A stretch of 64,000 bases of DNA from BAIKAL-G1 sp943369525 (GTDB lineage: Bacteria > Cyanobacteriota > Cyanobacteriia > PCC-6307 > Cyanobiaceae). Below the pieces are notes generated by a model, which saw only the letters and a program-made list of their open reading frames with translations, was not told where the DNA came from and made no database searches. The translations under genes and the position numbers were made by a program. This document shows, one piece after another, positions 42,291-50,974 of the stretch (positions are counted from its first letter, which is position 1; every line of letters begins with the position of its first letter). The stretch covers positions 1-64,000 of the forward strand of contig CALRNL020000005.1 in NCBI GenBank assembly GCA_943369525.1. The letters run 5' to 3'.

Positions 42291-42818
42291 TCAGCTGCCT
42301 TCGCCTTCGGCGTGCTGCTTGAGCGCCCGAGCAAGACCGGATGGAACTTCGTTGATGCCCACTGCAACCTTGGTGGCCACGGCATTGATCGCACCGGCGA
42401 TCTGGGCCATGAGCACCTCCTTGGAGGGCAGATCCCCGATGGCCTGAATGTCTTTGAGGGAAAGGAGTTTGCCTTCGAAAAGGCCCCCTTTCACATCCGA
42501 CTTCTTCGTGTCCTTCTGGAAGGACTGAATGGCCTTCACCGCACCGCCGACATCGCCCTTGACCAGGACGAACGCGTTGGTACCGGTGAGCAGGGAATCG
42601 AGTTCCGACCAGGCGCTGTTGCCATCAATGGCCCGGCGCATCAAGGTATTTTTGGTGACCTTGCATGTGCCGTTGCTGGCCTGAAGGCGAACCCGCAGAT
42701 CAGACATTTCCTTGATGGAGAGACCCTTGAAATCAAGGACCACCGCCAGTTCGGCCTCACCGAGGAGCCCCTTGAGCTCTTCGACGATCTGTTGCTTGTT
42801 CTCCAGCGTGCGGCCCAT
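42291..42818 (-). CDS. rplJ: 50S ribosomal protein L10
   Basis: Binds 23S rRNA and carries the L7/L12 dimers of the stalk. From ATG at 42818 the protein is 175 aa (MGRTLENKQQIVEELKGLL...), the family length, with the typical AVVLDFKGLSIKEMSDLR block and the C-terminal L12-binding helix (LMAQIAGAINAVATKVAVG). The frame is open upstream to 42911, but that part (TGGLDNGFLREQVVFW) is not L10-like. The ~430-base region upstream is the expected place for autoregulation by the L10-L12 complex. Confidence 0.95.
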   Translation of the reverse strand: MGRTLENKQQIVEELKGLLGEAELAVVLDFKGLSIKEMSDLRVRLQASNGTCKVTKNTLMRRAIDGNSAWSELDSLLTGTNAFVLVKGDVGGAVKAIQSFQKDTKKSDVKGGLFEGKLLSLKDIQAIGDLPSKEVLMAQIAGAINAVATKVAVGINEVPSGLARALKQHAEGEGS

Positions 42819-43244
42819 AGGAAGTGGAACGGATCGGGGGAACAAGCCGGGAACGCGGCCCCAGAAAACAACCTGTTCCCGAAGGAACCCGTTGTCGAGG
42901 CCGCCTGTCATTCCGGCCGTTCCAGGGCCAAGCCCCGATCAGGTCCAAAAATCTTGCGAGCACCTCGGCAGGACTTATGACCTTGGCAACCCTGAAACCA
43001 GGGACACCCAGCTCACCTGCTGTCTTGGGTAGGGCGCGTGCCCTCTGGCTTTCGCCAGCCCATTAATTTACAACACAGGGGGCCTGGCCGACCCTCCGCC
43101 ACGCCCGGCCAGCCCGGAGAACAAAACCAGCCCCAACCCCCCGGGCGAGCCAAGAAAAACCCCCGCCGAACGGGCAGCAGCCACGGTCGACAGGGGTGAG
43201 GGGACGCCAAGACGGCACGGCAGGGACCTGGGCCCCGGGCCGGC
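42819..43244 (-). promoter_or_regulatory. rplJ upstream region: candidate promoter and L10 leader
   Basis: No gene is seen in these 426 bases. On the minus strand an AT-rich patch around 43061-43075 (TGTAAATTAAT) stands out against very GC-rich flanks and could hold a -10 element. It is followed at once by the hairpin CTGGC-GAAA-GCCAG (43045-43058). The ~200 bases next to rplJ would be the leader, where L10 usually binds to repress its own translation. The specific kink-turn could not be confirmed by eye. Confidence 0.4.
43154..43174 (-). terminator. Weak candidate terminator after rplA
   Basis: On the minus strand, CCCG-loop-CGGG is followed by GGTTTTTC. The stem is only four pairs, so it may be an attenuator or chance. 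It lies ~70 bases past rplA and upstream of the AT-rich patch proposed as the rplJ promoter. Confidence 0.3.
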
Positions 43245-43952
43245 TCAGCTTTCCTTCTTGATGTCCTGGAGGGCGGTCACATCGACCTGGACCGAGGGGC
43301 CCATGGTGGAGGTGATATAGAGGCTCTTCCAGTAGCGGCCCTTGGCGCCACTGGGCTTGTTGCGGTCGATCGTTTCCTGCAGGGCCTTGAGGTTGTCGAG
43401 CAGGTTGTCGCCACTGAAGCTGGCCTTGCCGAAACGCACGTGCACGATGCCGGTGCGGTCCGCCCGGAACTCGAGCTTACCGGCCTTGAATTCGTTGATG
43501 GCGCCCGCCAGGTCAGCGGTCACGGTGCCGGCCTTGGGGTTCGGCATCAGGCCCCGGGGGCCGAGCACCCGGCCTAGCTTGGCCACCTTGGGCATCATGT
43601 CCGGGGTGGCGATCAGCAGGTCGAAGTCCATCTGACCGGCGGCAATCGCGTCGACCAGCTCGTCATCACCAGCCAGGTCGGCGCCGGCGGCCTTGGCGGC
43701 GGCCACTTTCTCACCCCGGGCAATCACGGCAATACGAATCGCCTGGCCGGTGCCGTGGGGCAGGGCGACGGTGGTGCGCAGCTGCTGGTCGGTGTATTTG
43801 GGGTCGATGCCGAGGCGGGCATGGGCCTCGATCGTTTCATCGAACTTGGCGGTGGCGTTCTGCTTCACCAGTTCAAGGGCATCGAGGGGGGCATAGGCCC
43901 GCTCTTCGATCGAGCCCAGCAGGGCTGAATAGCGTTTGGAAACTTTTGGCAT
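43245..43952 (-). CDS. rplA: 50S ribosomal protein L1
   Basis: 235-aa protein of the L1 stalk, which moves deacylated tRNA out of the E site and typically represses its own operon. PKVSKRYSALLGSIEE at the N-terminus, GLMPNPKAGTVTADL and GKLEFRADRTGIVHVRFGKASF in the middle, and GAKGRYWKSLYITSTMGPSVQVD at the end are standard. It lies 209 bases after rplK in the usual rplK-rplA order. Confidence 0.97.
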   Translation of the reverse strand: MPKVSKRYSALLGSIEERAYAPLDALELVKQNATAKFDETIEAHARLGIDPKYTDQQLRTTVALPHGTGQAIRIAVIARGEKVAAAKAAGADLAGDDELVDAIAAGQMDFDLLIATPDMMPKVAKLGRVLGPRGLMPNPKAGTVTADLAGAINEFKAGKLEFRADRTGIVHVRFGKASFSGDNLLDNLKALQETIDRNKPSGAKGRYWKSLYITSTMGPSVQVDVTALQDIKKES

Positions 43953-44161
43953 GGCGGGAACGGGGTGCGGGCGACCGGTTGGGGTCTCCCCCGAATGGGG
44001 TGAATGGGGAACGGGTCAGCGCTGGGCTGACAAGCCTTGGACTGACTGGCTTGCGGCTGGGGAGCCTGGGGCTGGGCAGCGTTGGGCTAGGGAACTGGTA
44101 CGGGATCGGGACTGGGCTTCCGGATTGCGGCTGGGGGAGCCCCAGGGTCGCGGCCGGCGCT

Positions 44162-44587
44162 TTAGTCCTGGACGGCGACGCCCATGTTGCGGGCTGTGCC
44201 GGCGATGATGCGCATGGCCGCTTCAACGCTGGTGCAGTTGAGGTCGGGCAGCTTGGTTTTGGCGATCTCTTCGAGCTGGGCCTGGCTGATGGCACCCACG
44301 GCTCCCTTGGCGGATGTGGGGGCACCCTTCTCGATACCGGCGGCCTTGGAAATCAACACCGACGCGGGGGGCGTCTTGGTGATGAAGGTGAAGCTGCGAT
44401 CTTCGTAAACGGAGATCTCAACCGGGATCACATAGCCAGCTTTCTCTTGAGTACGGGCGTTGTACTCCTTGCAGAAGGCCATGATGTTGACCCCGTGCTG
44501 ACCGAGGGCAGGGCCCACCGGTGGTGCGGGGTTGGCTTTGCCGGCATTGAGCGCCAGCTTGATAATGGCAACGACTTTCTTGGCCAT
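44162..44587 (-). CDS. rplK: 50S ribosomal protein L11
   Basis: 141-aa protein of the GTPase-associated centre, also needed for stringent-response sensing by Rel proteins. AKKVVAIIKLALNAGKANPAPPVGPALGQHGVNIMAFCKEYNA (shown only in part by key blocks PAPPVGPALGQHGVN and TPPASVLI) and the C-terminal AMRIIAGTARNMGVAV are canonical. It follows nusG after 162 bases. Confidence 0.97.
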   Translation of the reverse strand: MAKKVVAIIKLALNAGKANPAPPVGPALGQHGVNIMAFCKEYNARTQEKAGYVIPVEISVYEDRSFTFITKTPPASVLISKAAGIEKGAPTSAKGAVGAISQAQLEEIAKTKLPDLNCTSVEAAMRIIAGTARNMGVAVQD

Positions 44588-44749
44588 CGGCAGTGTTACG
44601 GGACAGGACTCCCCAGCGGGAGTGCGGATCGGACCTCCCTGGGGTGGGAGCTGCGGATCGCCAGCCCAAAAGGACTGGCGCTGGAGCGAGCCACCCGTGG
44701 GGGGTGAATCGCCAAGGGCCGCCCTCCGCAGGGAGACGGCCGCTGGGGA

Positions 44750-45457
44750 TCAGCTCTGTTTGCTGATCTGGGAAAACTCGAGTTCCACCGGGGTTTCCCG
44801 GCCAAAGATCGAGAGCAGGGCCTTGAGCTTGCTGCGTTCCCCCGACACTTCGATCACTTCGCCTTGGAAGTCCTTGAACGGACCGGCGGTGACCAGAATC
44901 TGGTCGCCTTCGGTGAGATCGACTTTCACCACAGGCTTCTTCTCGGCGGCGCGGCGGAAGATGCGATCCACCTCCTGGCGGCTAAGGGGCCGCGGTTTGA
45001 TGTGGCCGCGCACCTTGCCGGTGGCGCGCCGTTCTTCCTGGCCCACGAAGTTGATCACGTTCGGGGTGCTGCGCACCGCCATCATCGTGTCCTCATCGAG
45101 AATCATCCGCACGAGCACATAGCCCGGGAACACTTTTTCCTCGGTGGACTGGCGGCTGCCGTCTTTTTTGACCTTCACCGCCGGGGTCTGGGGAATCTCG
45201 ATCTCCAGGATCCGGCTGTCGACGCCCAGGGTGACGGCCCGTTGCTCCAGGGTGGCCTTCACCTTCTTCTCACAGCTGGAGGCCACCTGCACCGCATACC
45301 AGCGGGCCACCTGGGGCCGGGTCTCCTCACCAGCGCTCTCCGATGCGGCGCCCAGGTCCAACACAACAGGGGTAGCAGGGGCAAGCGCTTCGTCCTCGCC
45401 CAGCCCGGGGGCGGCGGCGAGGGCCGGATCGGCGGTGGCGAAATCGACGTCAGACAC
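44750..45457 (-). CDS. nusG: Transcription termination/antitermination factor NusG
   Basis: Binds RNA polymerase and links it to ribosomes or Rho. Of 235 aa, the NGN domain starts at about residue 50 (RWYAVQVASSCEKKVKATLEQRA), with FPGYVLVRMILDEDTMMAVRSTP, and the KOW domain lies near 180-210 (EGDQILVTAGPFKDFQGEVIEVSG). The first ~48 residues are an Ala/Glu-rich extension not needed for the fold. It starts 20 bases after the secE stop. Confidence 0.96.
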   Translation of the reverse strand: MSDVDFATADPALAAAPGLGEDEALAPATPVVLDLGAASESAGEETRPQVARWYAVQVASSCEKKVKATLEQRAVTLGVDSRILEIEIPQTPAVKVKKDGSRQSTEEKVFPGYVLVRMILDEDTMMAVRSTPNVINFVGQEERRATGKVRGHIKPRPLSRQEVDRIFRRAAEKKPVVKVDLTEGDQILVTAGPFKDFQGEVIEVSGERSKLKALLSIFGRETPVELEFSQISKQS

Positions 45458-45477
45458 GGGAGTCGGGAAAGGGGGAT

Positions 45478-45759
45478 TCAGCGGAAGATCTGGCTGGAGG
45501 CCCAGCCGTAAAAGCGACTGACGGCGGCAATGGCGAAGGCGGAGAGCGTCACCATCAAAATCACCGCCACCGATTCACTGAAGAGCTGCTGGCGACTGGG
45601 CCACACGACCTTGCGCAGCTCGGCCAGGGTCGACGCGACGAAGCCGTCATCAGTGCCCCCAGCCCCGTCGCCATCGCTGGCCGCAGCCACGTCGGCAACC
45701 GCCTCTGCCTGGGGCAAGGAGTCGTCCGGAGCCTGGGGTGAGGGGGAGCGCTGATCCAC
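45478..45759 (-). CDS. secE: Preprotein translocase subunit SecE
   Basis: Small essential subunit of the SecYEG channel that clamps SecY. The 93-aa protein has an acidic, probably disordered N-terminus (~1-38), then FVASTLAELRKVVWPSRQQLF, the amphipathic SecE signature, and one membrane helix (VAVILMVTLSAFAIAAVSRFYGW). It sits 48 bases after the ClpB-like gene and 20 bases before nusG, the classic secE-nusG order. Confidence 0.94.
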   Translation of the reverse strand: MDQRSPSPQAPDDSLPQAEAVADVAAASDGDGAGGTDDGFVASTLAELRKVVWPSRQQLFSESVAVILMVTLSAFAIAAVSRFYGWASSQIFR

Positions 45760-45807
45760 GGCAGGGAGTCACACCGGTGAGGGTTGACACACCGGCAAAC
45801 AATCACC

Positions 45808-48800
45808 CTACCGGATCTGGTTCCCACCCCCCGCAAACCCGCCCCCGGGCCCAGCGCCGGCGCCCGCCCCAGCCCCGTCGGCTGGCCCATCGGGCTGGTC
45901 GCTCCCGGCCTGGAGCGCAGGGTCGACCAGGGGCGTGAACAGCAGGGGCTCCAGGCCCTGGTCGTCACCGGGGGCCCCGCTCACCCGCACCCCCCAGTAG
46001 CCGACGAAGCGCTCCTCCAGCAGCTCGGTGGCCAGGGGGTTCTCCAGGCTGCGGCGCAGCAGGCGCCGCAGGGGGCGGGCCCCGTATTCGGGCTCATAAC
46101 CCTGGCGGGCCAGGCGGCCCACCACGGCCTCGTCCACCTGCAACACAAGGTTTTGCTCCTGCAACAGGGCGGCCAGTTCGGCTAGCTGCAGGTGCACGAT
46201 TCGGGCCAGGTCCTCGGGCCGCAGGGGCCTAAAGCGGATCACCTCATCAATGCGGTTCAGCAGCTCCGGGCGGAACTGCTGGGCCAGGGCCCGGTCCACC
46301 GCCTCAGCCAGGGCCGCGTCGCGGGCAGCCTGCTCCTCGGCAGAGGGCTGGGCGCCACTGGCGGCCCGGGCGCTGTCCAAGATCGCCCGACTGGCCAGGT
46401 TGCTGGTCATCACCACCACCGTGTGGCGGAAATCGACCGTGCGCCCCTGGGAATCGCTCAGGCGGCCGTCATCGAGCACCTGCAGCAGGATGTTGAAGAC
46501 ATCGGGGTGGGCCTTCTCCACCTCATCCAGCAGCAACACCGCATAGGGCCGGCGCCGCACCGCCTCGGTGAGCTGACCGCCCTCCTCGTAGCCCACGTAG
46601 CCCGGGGGGGCCCCGAGCAAGCGAGCCACCGCATTGCGCTCCATGAATTCGCTCATGTCGAGCCGCACCAGGGCCTCCTCCTCATCGAAGAGGGCCGCGG
46701 CCAGGGCCTTGGCCAGTTCCGTTTTGCCCACGCCCGTGGGGCCAAGGAACAGGAAGGACCCCACCGGCCGGCGCGGATCCTTCATGCCGGCCCGGGCGCG
46801 GCGGATCGCCGCCGCCGCCGCCGCCACCGCCTCGGGCTGGCCGATCACCCGTTCGGCCAGGCGCTGCTCCAGCTCCAGCAGTTTCTGGCGTTCACCCGCC
46901 AGCAGCCGCTGCACCGGGATGCCGGTCCAGCGGGCCACCACATCGGCGATGTCATCGGCCTCCACCTGCTCACGCAACAGGGACAGGCCGCTGGCCCGAT
47001 CGGCCTGGAGCTCCTGCTCCAGATCCAGACGCCGTTGCTGCACCCCATGGAGCTGGTCGTATTCGAGCCGGGCCGCCTCCTCCAGGTCGCCATCGCGCTC
47101 CGCCTCGGCGATCGCCTGGCGCAGCTCGCCGTCATCCACCAGCAACTGGCGCCATTCGGCCAGCTGGGCCCGCTCCGCCTGCCAGCGCTGCTGCCGGTCC
47201 TGGAGGGTTTCGATCGCGAGCTGTCGCTGCTCCTGCAGCTGCAGCCGTTCCGCCATCGGAGCCGCCTCGGCCGCCAACAGGGCCAGTTCCACGCGCCGCA
47301 ACTCGGCTTCGGCCTCCTCCACCAGCCGCGGCTTGGAGGTGGCCTCCATCTTCAGCTGGGCGGCGGCCTCATCGATCAGGTCGATGGCCGAATCGGGCAG
47401 GCAGCGGTCGCTGATGTAGCGGTCGGCCAGCTGGGTGGCGGCCACCACCGCCCCATCGGTGATCGTGACGCCGTGGTGGAGCTCGTAGCGCTCCTTGAGG
47501 CCGCGCAGGATCTGGGTGCTCTCCTCCCGGCCCGGCTCCTTAATCAGCACCTGCTGGAAACGGCGGTTCAGGGCCGGATCCTTCTCCACCGTGCGGCGGT
47601 AGTCCTCGGCCGTGGTGGCGCCGATGCAGCGCAGATCGCCCCGGGCCAGCACCGGCTTGAGGATGCTGCCGGCGTCGGCGCTGGAGCGGTCGCTGCTCAC
47701 GACCGTGTGCAGCTCATCAATGAACAGGATCACGCCGGCGCCGCTTTCGGTGGCCTCCCTGGCGGCCACCTCCATCAACACGCTGCGCAACCGTTCCTCG
47801 AACTGGCCGCGGAACTTGGCCCCAGCAATCAGGGCGCCGAGGTCGAGGGCGATCAGCCGCTGGCCCTTGAGCGAATCGGGCACCTCACCGGCCACAATCC
47901 GCTGGGCCAGCAATTCGGCAATCGCCGTTTTGCCCACGCCGGGCTCCCCGATCAACACCGGATTGTTCTTGCCCCGGCGCGACAACACCTGGATCAGGCG
48001 GCGGATTTCGGTGTCGCGGCCGATCACCGGATCGAGCTCGCCGGCACGGGCGGCGGCGGTGAGGTCGCGGCCATAGGCCTCCAGGGCGCCGGGCTCCCGC
48101 TCCAGGCGCAGGGCCCCCTGGCCCTCGCTTGGCTCCGCCACCGGCCCGGAGCCAGGGGCCTGGGAGCTGGCCCCTGGACGGGCCAGGGAAGCGCCTGCCG
48201 AAGGGCCGACAAACGAACCAGCCGGCGAGCGGACCAGGGCTCCCCCATGCGGGCGGCCAGCCGGCGGCGCCCCGCCCCCCTCTGGGGCATCAATCCAGTC
48301 ATCGGCCGGCCGGCGCCCCCGCTCCAGGCCCGACCCGCCCCCAGGGCGACGCCCCGGCTCCAGCGAGCGCGGTGGCACGGCCGGCTGGGGGAGTGATCGC
48401 GACACCGCAGGTTCCGGACCCCGGCGCTCGCTCGAACCACCGGCGCTGCGCAGCTGGCGCAGCAGCAGCTCCTCGGTCAGACCCTCGGCGGCCAGCAGGG
48501 AGGCGCCGCACCGGGGCTCATCGAGCAGGGCCAGCAAGAGGTGGGGCCCATCCAGCCAGCGGGAGCCCCAGCTGGCCCGGCGCCGGTCGGCCGCTTCCAG
48601 CAGGTCCTCGAGGGCCTCACCCACGAACAGCTGGGCGCCGGAGCTACTGGGCTGGTCGGCGCAAAAGGCATCGAGCCGATCGAGCAGGCGCTCGGGCTGC
48701 AGCGGCAAGGGGTCAATCCAGGCCCCATAGCGCGGATCACTGAACAACACCTGCATGAGGTGCTCCACATCCATCTGGCCATGGCGCCAGCGGCGGGCCT

Positions 48801-48921
48801 GCTCCTGGCTGGCGAGCAGCAGCTCCCAGGCCGCCTCACTGAAGCGATCCGGCTCGGCGGTGAGGCTGCCGCGGCCCGGATCGGCGCCGGGATTGCCAGT
48901 GGACGTCAGTGCTGAAGTCAT
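45808..48921 (-). CDS. clpB: ClpB-like AAA+ disaggregase with long disordered linker (1037 aa)
   Basis: Hsp100 chaperone with a Clp N-domain (~25-155), two AAA+ modules and a middle coiled coil. Walker A of the first ring is GEPGVGKTAIAEL near 325-337; the second is GPTGVGKTELAKALA. GYVGYEEGGQLTEAVRRRPYAV is the pore-loop region. The M-domain (~575-690, e.g. LEYDQLHGVQQRRLDLEQEL) marks it as ClpB rather than ClpC. Odd features: a ~115-aa Pro/Gly/Arg-rich linker (161-275) between N-domain and first ring, and a Gly/Ala-rich tail (ADGAGAGAGAGPGGGFAGGG). Cyanobacteria often carry a second, divergent ClpB, and this copy beside secE-nusG is probably that one. Confidence 0.9.
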   Translation of the reverse strand: MTSALTSTGNPGADPGRGSLTAEPDRFSEAAWELLLASQEQARRWRHGQMDVEHLMQVLFSDPRYGAWIDPLPLQPERLLDRLDAFCADQPSSSGAQLFVGEALEDLLEAADRRRASWGSRWLDGPHLLLALLDEPRCGASLLAAEGLTEELLLRQLRSAGGSSERRGPEPAVSRSLPQPAVPPRSLEPGRRPGGGSGLERGRRPADDWIDAPEGGGAPPAGRPHGGALVRSPAGSFVGPSAGASLARPGASSQAPGSGPVAEPSEGQGALRLEREPGALEAYGRDLTAAARAGELDPVIGRDTEIRRLIQVLSRRGKNNPVLIGEPGVGKTAIAELLAQRIVAGEVPDSLKGQRLIALDLGALIAGAKFRGQFEERLRSVLMEVAAREATESGAGVILFIDELHTVVSSDRSSADAGSILKPVLARGDLRCIGATTAEDYRRTVEKDPALNRRFQQVLIKEPGREESTQILRGLKERYELHHGVTITDGAVVAATQLADRYISDRCLPDSAIDLIDEAAAQLKMEATSKPRLVEEAEAELRRVELALLAAEAAPMAERLQLQEQRQLAIETLQDRQQRWQAERAQLAEWRQLLVDDGELRQAIAEAERDGDLEEAARLEYDQLHGVQQRRLDLEQELQADRASGLSLLREQVEADDIADVVARWTGIPVQRLLAGERQKLLELEQRLAERVIGQPEAVAAAAAAIRRARAGMKDPRRPVGSFLFLGPTGVGKTELAKALAAALFDEEEALVRLDMSEFMERNAVARLLGAPPGYVGYEEGGQLTEAVRRRPYAVLLLDEVEKAHPDVFNILLQVLDDGRLSDSQGRTVDFRHTVVVMTSNLASRAILDSARAASGAQPSAEEQAARDAALAEAVDRALAQQFRPELLNRIDEVIRFRPLRPEDLARIVHLQLAELAALLQEQNLVLQVDEAVVGRLARQGYEPEYGARPLRRLLRRSLENPLATELLEERFVGYWGVRVSGAPGDDQGLEPLLFTPLVDPALQAGSDQPDGPADGAGAGAGAGPGGGFAGGGNQIR

Positions 48922-49029
48922 TGGCCCTGGGATTGCTGAAACCTGTGCCGTGCTGGAGCCCGTTCCCCTGCCAGGGGCCTAACCCCAACCGGAGCCAGGG
49001 CCGCTGCCACGCCTGAGGGCGCGCTGGGA

Positions 49030-49458
49030 TCAGGTTGCATGGGCGCGGGAGGCGAGCTGGATCAACTCCAGCTTGTAGCCATCGGGGTCCTCCACGAAGG
49101 CGATCACCGTGCCGCCCTCCTTCATCGGCCCGGGTTCGCGCACCACCTGGCCCCCCTTGCTGCGGATCGCGTCACAGGTGCCCACGATGTCGTCGACACC
49201 AATCGCGATATGGCCGTAGGCCGTGCCCAGGTCATAGCTGCTGGTATCCCAGTTGTGGGTGAGTTCAATCACGGCCGTGTCGGCTTCCTTGCCGTAGCCC
49301 AGGAAGGCCAGGGTGAAACGGCCGCCGGGGTAATCGCGGCGGCGCAACAACTCCATGCCCATCACTTCGGTATAGAAGCTGAGGGAGCGCTCCAGATCCG
49401 TAATCCGCAGCATGGTGTGGAGCAAACGCATGGGGCTGGCCAGATGGGGTGTCGCCAT
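49030..49458 (-). CDS. gloA: Lactoylglutathione lyase (glyoxalase I)
   Basis: Detoxifies methylglyoxal by converting its glutathione hemithioacetal to lactoylglutathione. The core reads MRLLHTMLRITDLERSLSFY, ELTHNWDTSSYDLGTAYGHIAIG and AFVEDPDGYKLELIQL. His and Glu metal ligands are present (LLHTM, VIELTHNW, GHIAIG, YKLELI), which fits the short Ni/Co-type bacterial enzyme. The ATG at 49458 adds nine residues before MRLL; ATG at 49431 is an equally good start and matches most relatives. It diverges from eno, 105 bases away. Confidence 0.93.
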   Translation of the reverse strand: MATPHLASPMRLLHTMLRITDLERSLSFYTEVMGMELLRRRDYPGGRFTLAFLGYGKEADTAVIELTHNWDTSSYDLGTAYGHIAIGVDDIVGTCDAIRSKGGQVVREPGPMKEGGTVIAFVEDPDGYKLELIQLASRAHAT

Positions 49459-49563
49459 TCTCTCCAGCCCGCTGCCTGCAACCAGCCCGCATTCAGTGCC
49501 AACCGGCACAAATGGCCGGAGGGGGGCGGCCCATAGGATCGGTCCAATCCCATTTGGCCTGTT

Positions 49564-50862
49564 GTGATCGACTCCCTCGACCTCGTCATCGATTCCATCG
49601 TGGCCCGGGAAGTTCTCGATTCCCGTGGCACCCCAACCGTTGAAGCGGAGGTGCTGCTCGAAGGGGGTGCCAGCGGTCGGGCGATTGTGCCCAGTGGCGC
49701 CAGCACCGGCGCCCACGAGGCCCACGAGCTGCGCGATGGCGATGCCAGGCGCTACTTCGGCAAGGGGGTGCTCCAGGCCGTCAGCAATGTGGAAGAGAAG
49801 ATCGCCCCGGCGTTATTGGGCCTCAGCGCCCTCGACCAAGGCACGGTCGATGCGGCCATGGCCGAACTCGATGGCAGCGACAACAAATCGGCCCTGGGCG
49901 CCAATGCCGTGCTGGCCGTGAGCATGGCCGTGGCCCGGGCCGCCGCCAACGGGGTGGGCCTGCCCCTCTACCGGTACCTGGGCGGCCCGATGGCCACCCT
50001 GCTGCCGGTGCCGCTGATGAACGTGATCAACGGCGGCGCCCACGCCTCCAACAACCTGGATTTTCAGGAATTCATGCTGGTGCCCCACGGCGCCAACAGC
50101 TTCCGCGAGGCCCTGCGCATGGGCGCCGAAGTGTTCCACACCCTCAAGGGCCTGCTCTCCGCCCAGGGCCTCTCCACGGCCGTGGGCGATGAGGGCGGAT
50201 TTGCACCGGATCTGGCCGGCAACGACGCCGCCGGGGAACTGCTGATCCAGGCGATTGAAAAGGCGGGCTACCGCCCCGGCGACCAGATTTCCCTCGCCCT
50301 CGATGTGGCCAGCACGGAGTTCTACAAAGACGGCCGCTACGCCTTCGGCGGCGCCAGCTACACCAGCGCCGAGATGGTCGACCAGCTGGCCCAGCTGGTG
50401 AGCCGCTACCCGATCGTCTCGATCGAGGACGGCCTGGCCGAAGACGACTGGGAGGGCTGGAGCCTGCTCACCGAGCGCCTCGGCAAGACCGTGCAACTGG
50501 TGGGCGACGACTTGTTTGTGACCAACAGCAGCCGCCTGCAGCGGGGCATCGACCAGGGCATCGCCAACTCGATCCTGATCAAGGTCAACCAGATCGGCTC
50601 CCTCACCGAAACCCTGCAGGCCATCGACCTGGCCGGCCGGGCCGGCTACACCAGCGTGATCAGCCACCGCAGCGGTGAAACCGAGGACACGACCATCGCC
50701 GACCTGGCCGTGGCCACCCGGGCCGGCCAGATCAAGACCGGATCGCTCAGCCGCAGCGACCGGGTCGCCAAGTACAACCAGCTGCTGCGCATCGAAGATG
50801 AACTGGGCAGCCAGGCCGTCTACGCCGGCGCCGAAGACCGGGGCCCCCGCGGCAAGGGCTGA
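49564..50862 (+). CDS. eno: Enolase
   Basis: Converts 2-phosphoglycerate to phosphoenolpyruvate. The 432-aa protein starts with GTG at 49564 (VIDSLDLVIDSIVAREVLDS). SGASTGAHEAHELRDGD, NVINGGAHASNNLDFQEFM, SIEDGLAEDDWEGW and SHRSGETEDTTIADLAV contain the catalytic and Mg-binding residues. It is a single gene, convergent with the ABC1-kinase gene. The second glycolytic enzyme in the window besides pgk; the two are not linked. Confidence 0.97.
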   Translation: MIDSLDLVIDSIVAREVLDSRGTPTVEAEVLLEGGASGRAIVPSGASTGAHEAHELRDGDARRYFGKGVLQAVSNVEEKIAPALLGLSALDQGTVDAAMAELDGSDNKSALGANAVLAVSMAVARAAANGVGLPLYRYLGGPMATLLPVPLMNVINGGAHASNNLDFQEFMLVPHGANSFREALRMGAEVFHTLKGLLSAQGLSTAVGDEGGFAPDLAGNDAAGELLIQAIEKAGYRPGDQISLALDVASTEFYKDGRYAFGGASYTSAEMVDQLAQLVSRYPIVSIEDGLAEDDWEGWSLLTERLGKTVQLVGDDLFVTNSSRLQRGIDQGIANSILIKVNQIGSLTETLQAIDLAGRAGYTSVISHRSGETEDTTIADLAVATRAGQIKTGSLSRSDRVAKYNQLLRIEDELGSQAVYAGAEDRGPRGKG

Positions 50863-50921
50863 GGCCCCAGCTGTTCGCCCGGCGTCACCCGGAAGAACCC
50901 TTGCATTCAGGGCCCGGCGAT

Positions 50922-50958
50922 GGCGCCAGGCACCCATTCCCCGCGTGCCAAGGGCGCC
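50922..50958. terminator. Candidate hairpin between convergent eno and the ABC1 kinase gene
   Basis: GGCGCC at 50922-50927 and GGCAC at 50929-50933 can pair with GTGCC at 50945-50949 and GGCGCC at 50953-50958, giving 11 pairs with small bulges. No T-run is present, so termination is only suggested by position. Confidence 0.35.
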
Positions 50959-50974
50959 TGATCGGGTTGACCTC

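Noticed and set aside
42819..45807. tRNA-Trp or other tRNA next to secE/rpl genes
   Set aside because: No cloverleaf or conserved GGTTCGANNCC T-arm was found in the gaps of this operon.
46192..48396. 734-codon open frame on the plus strand opposite the ClpB-like gene
   Set aside because: It is a mirror frame of a very GC-rich gene and has no recognisable motif; the minus-strand ClpB motifs are unambiguous. The same applies to 17628-18875, 20950-21963, 49813-50937, 51179-53008 and 57271-58578.
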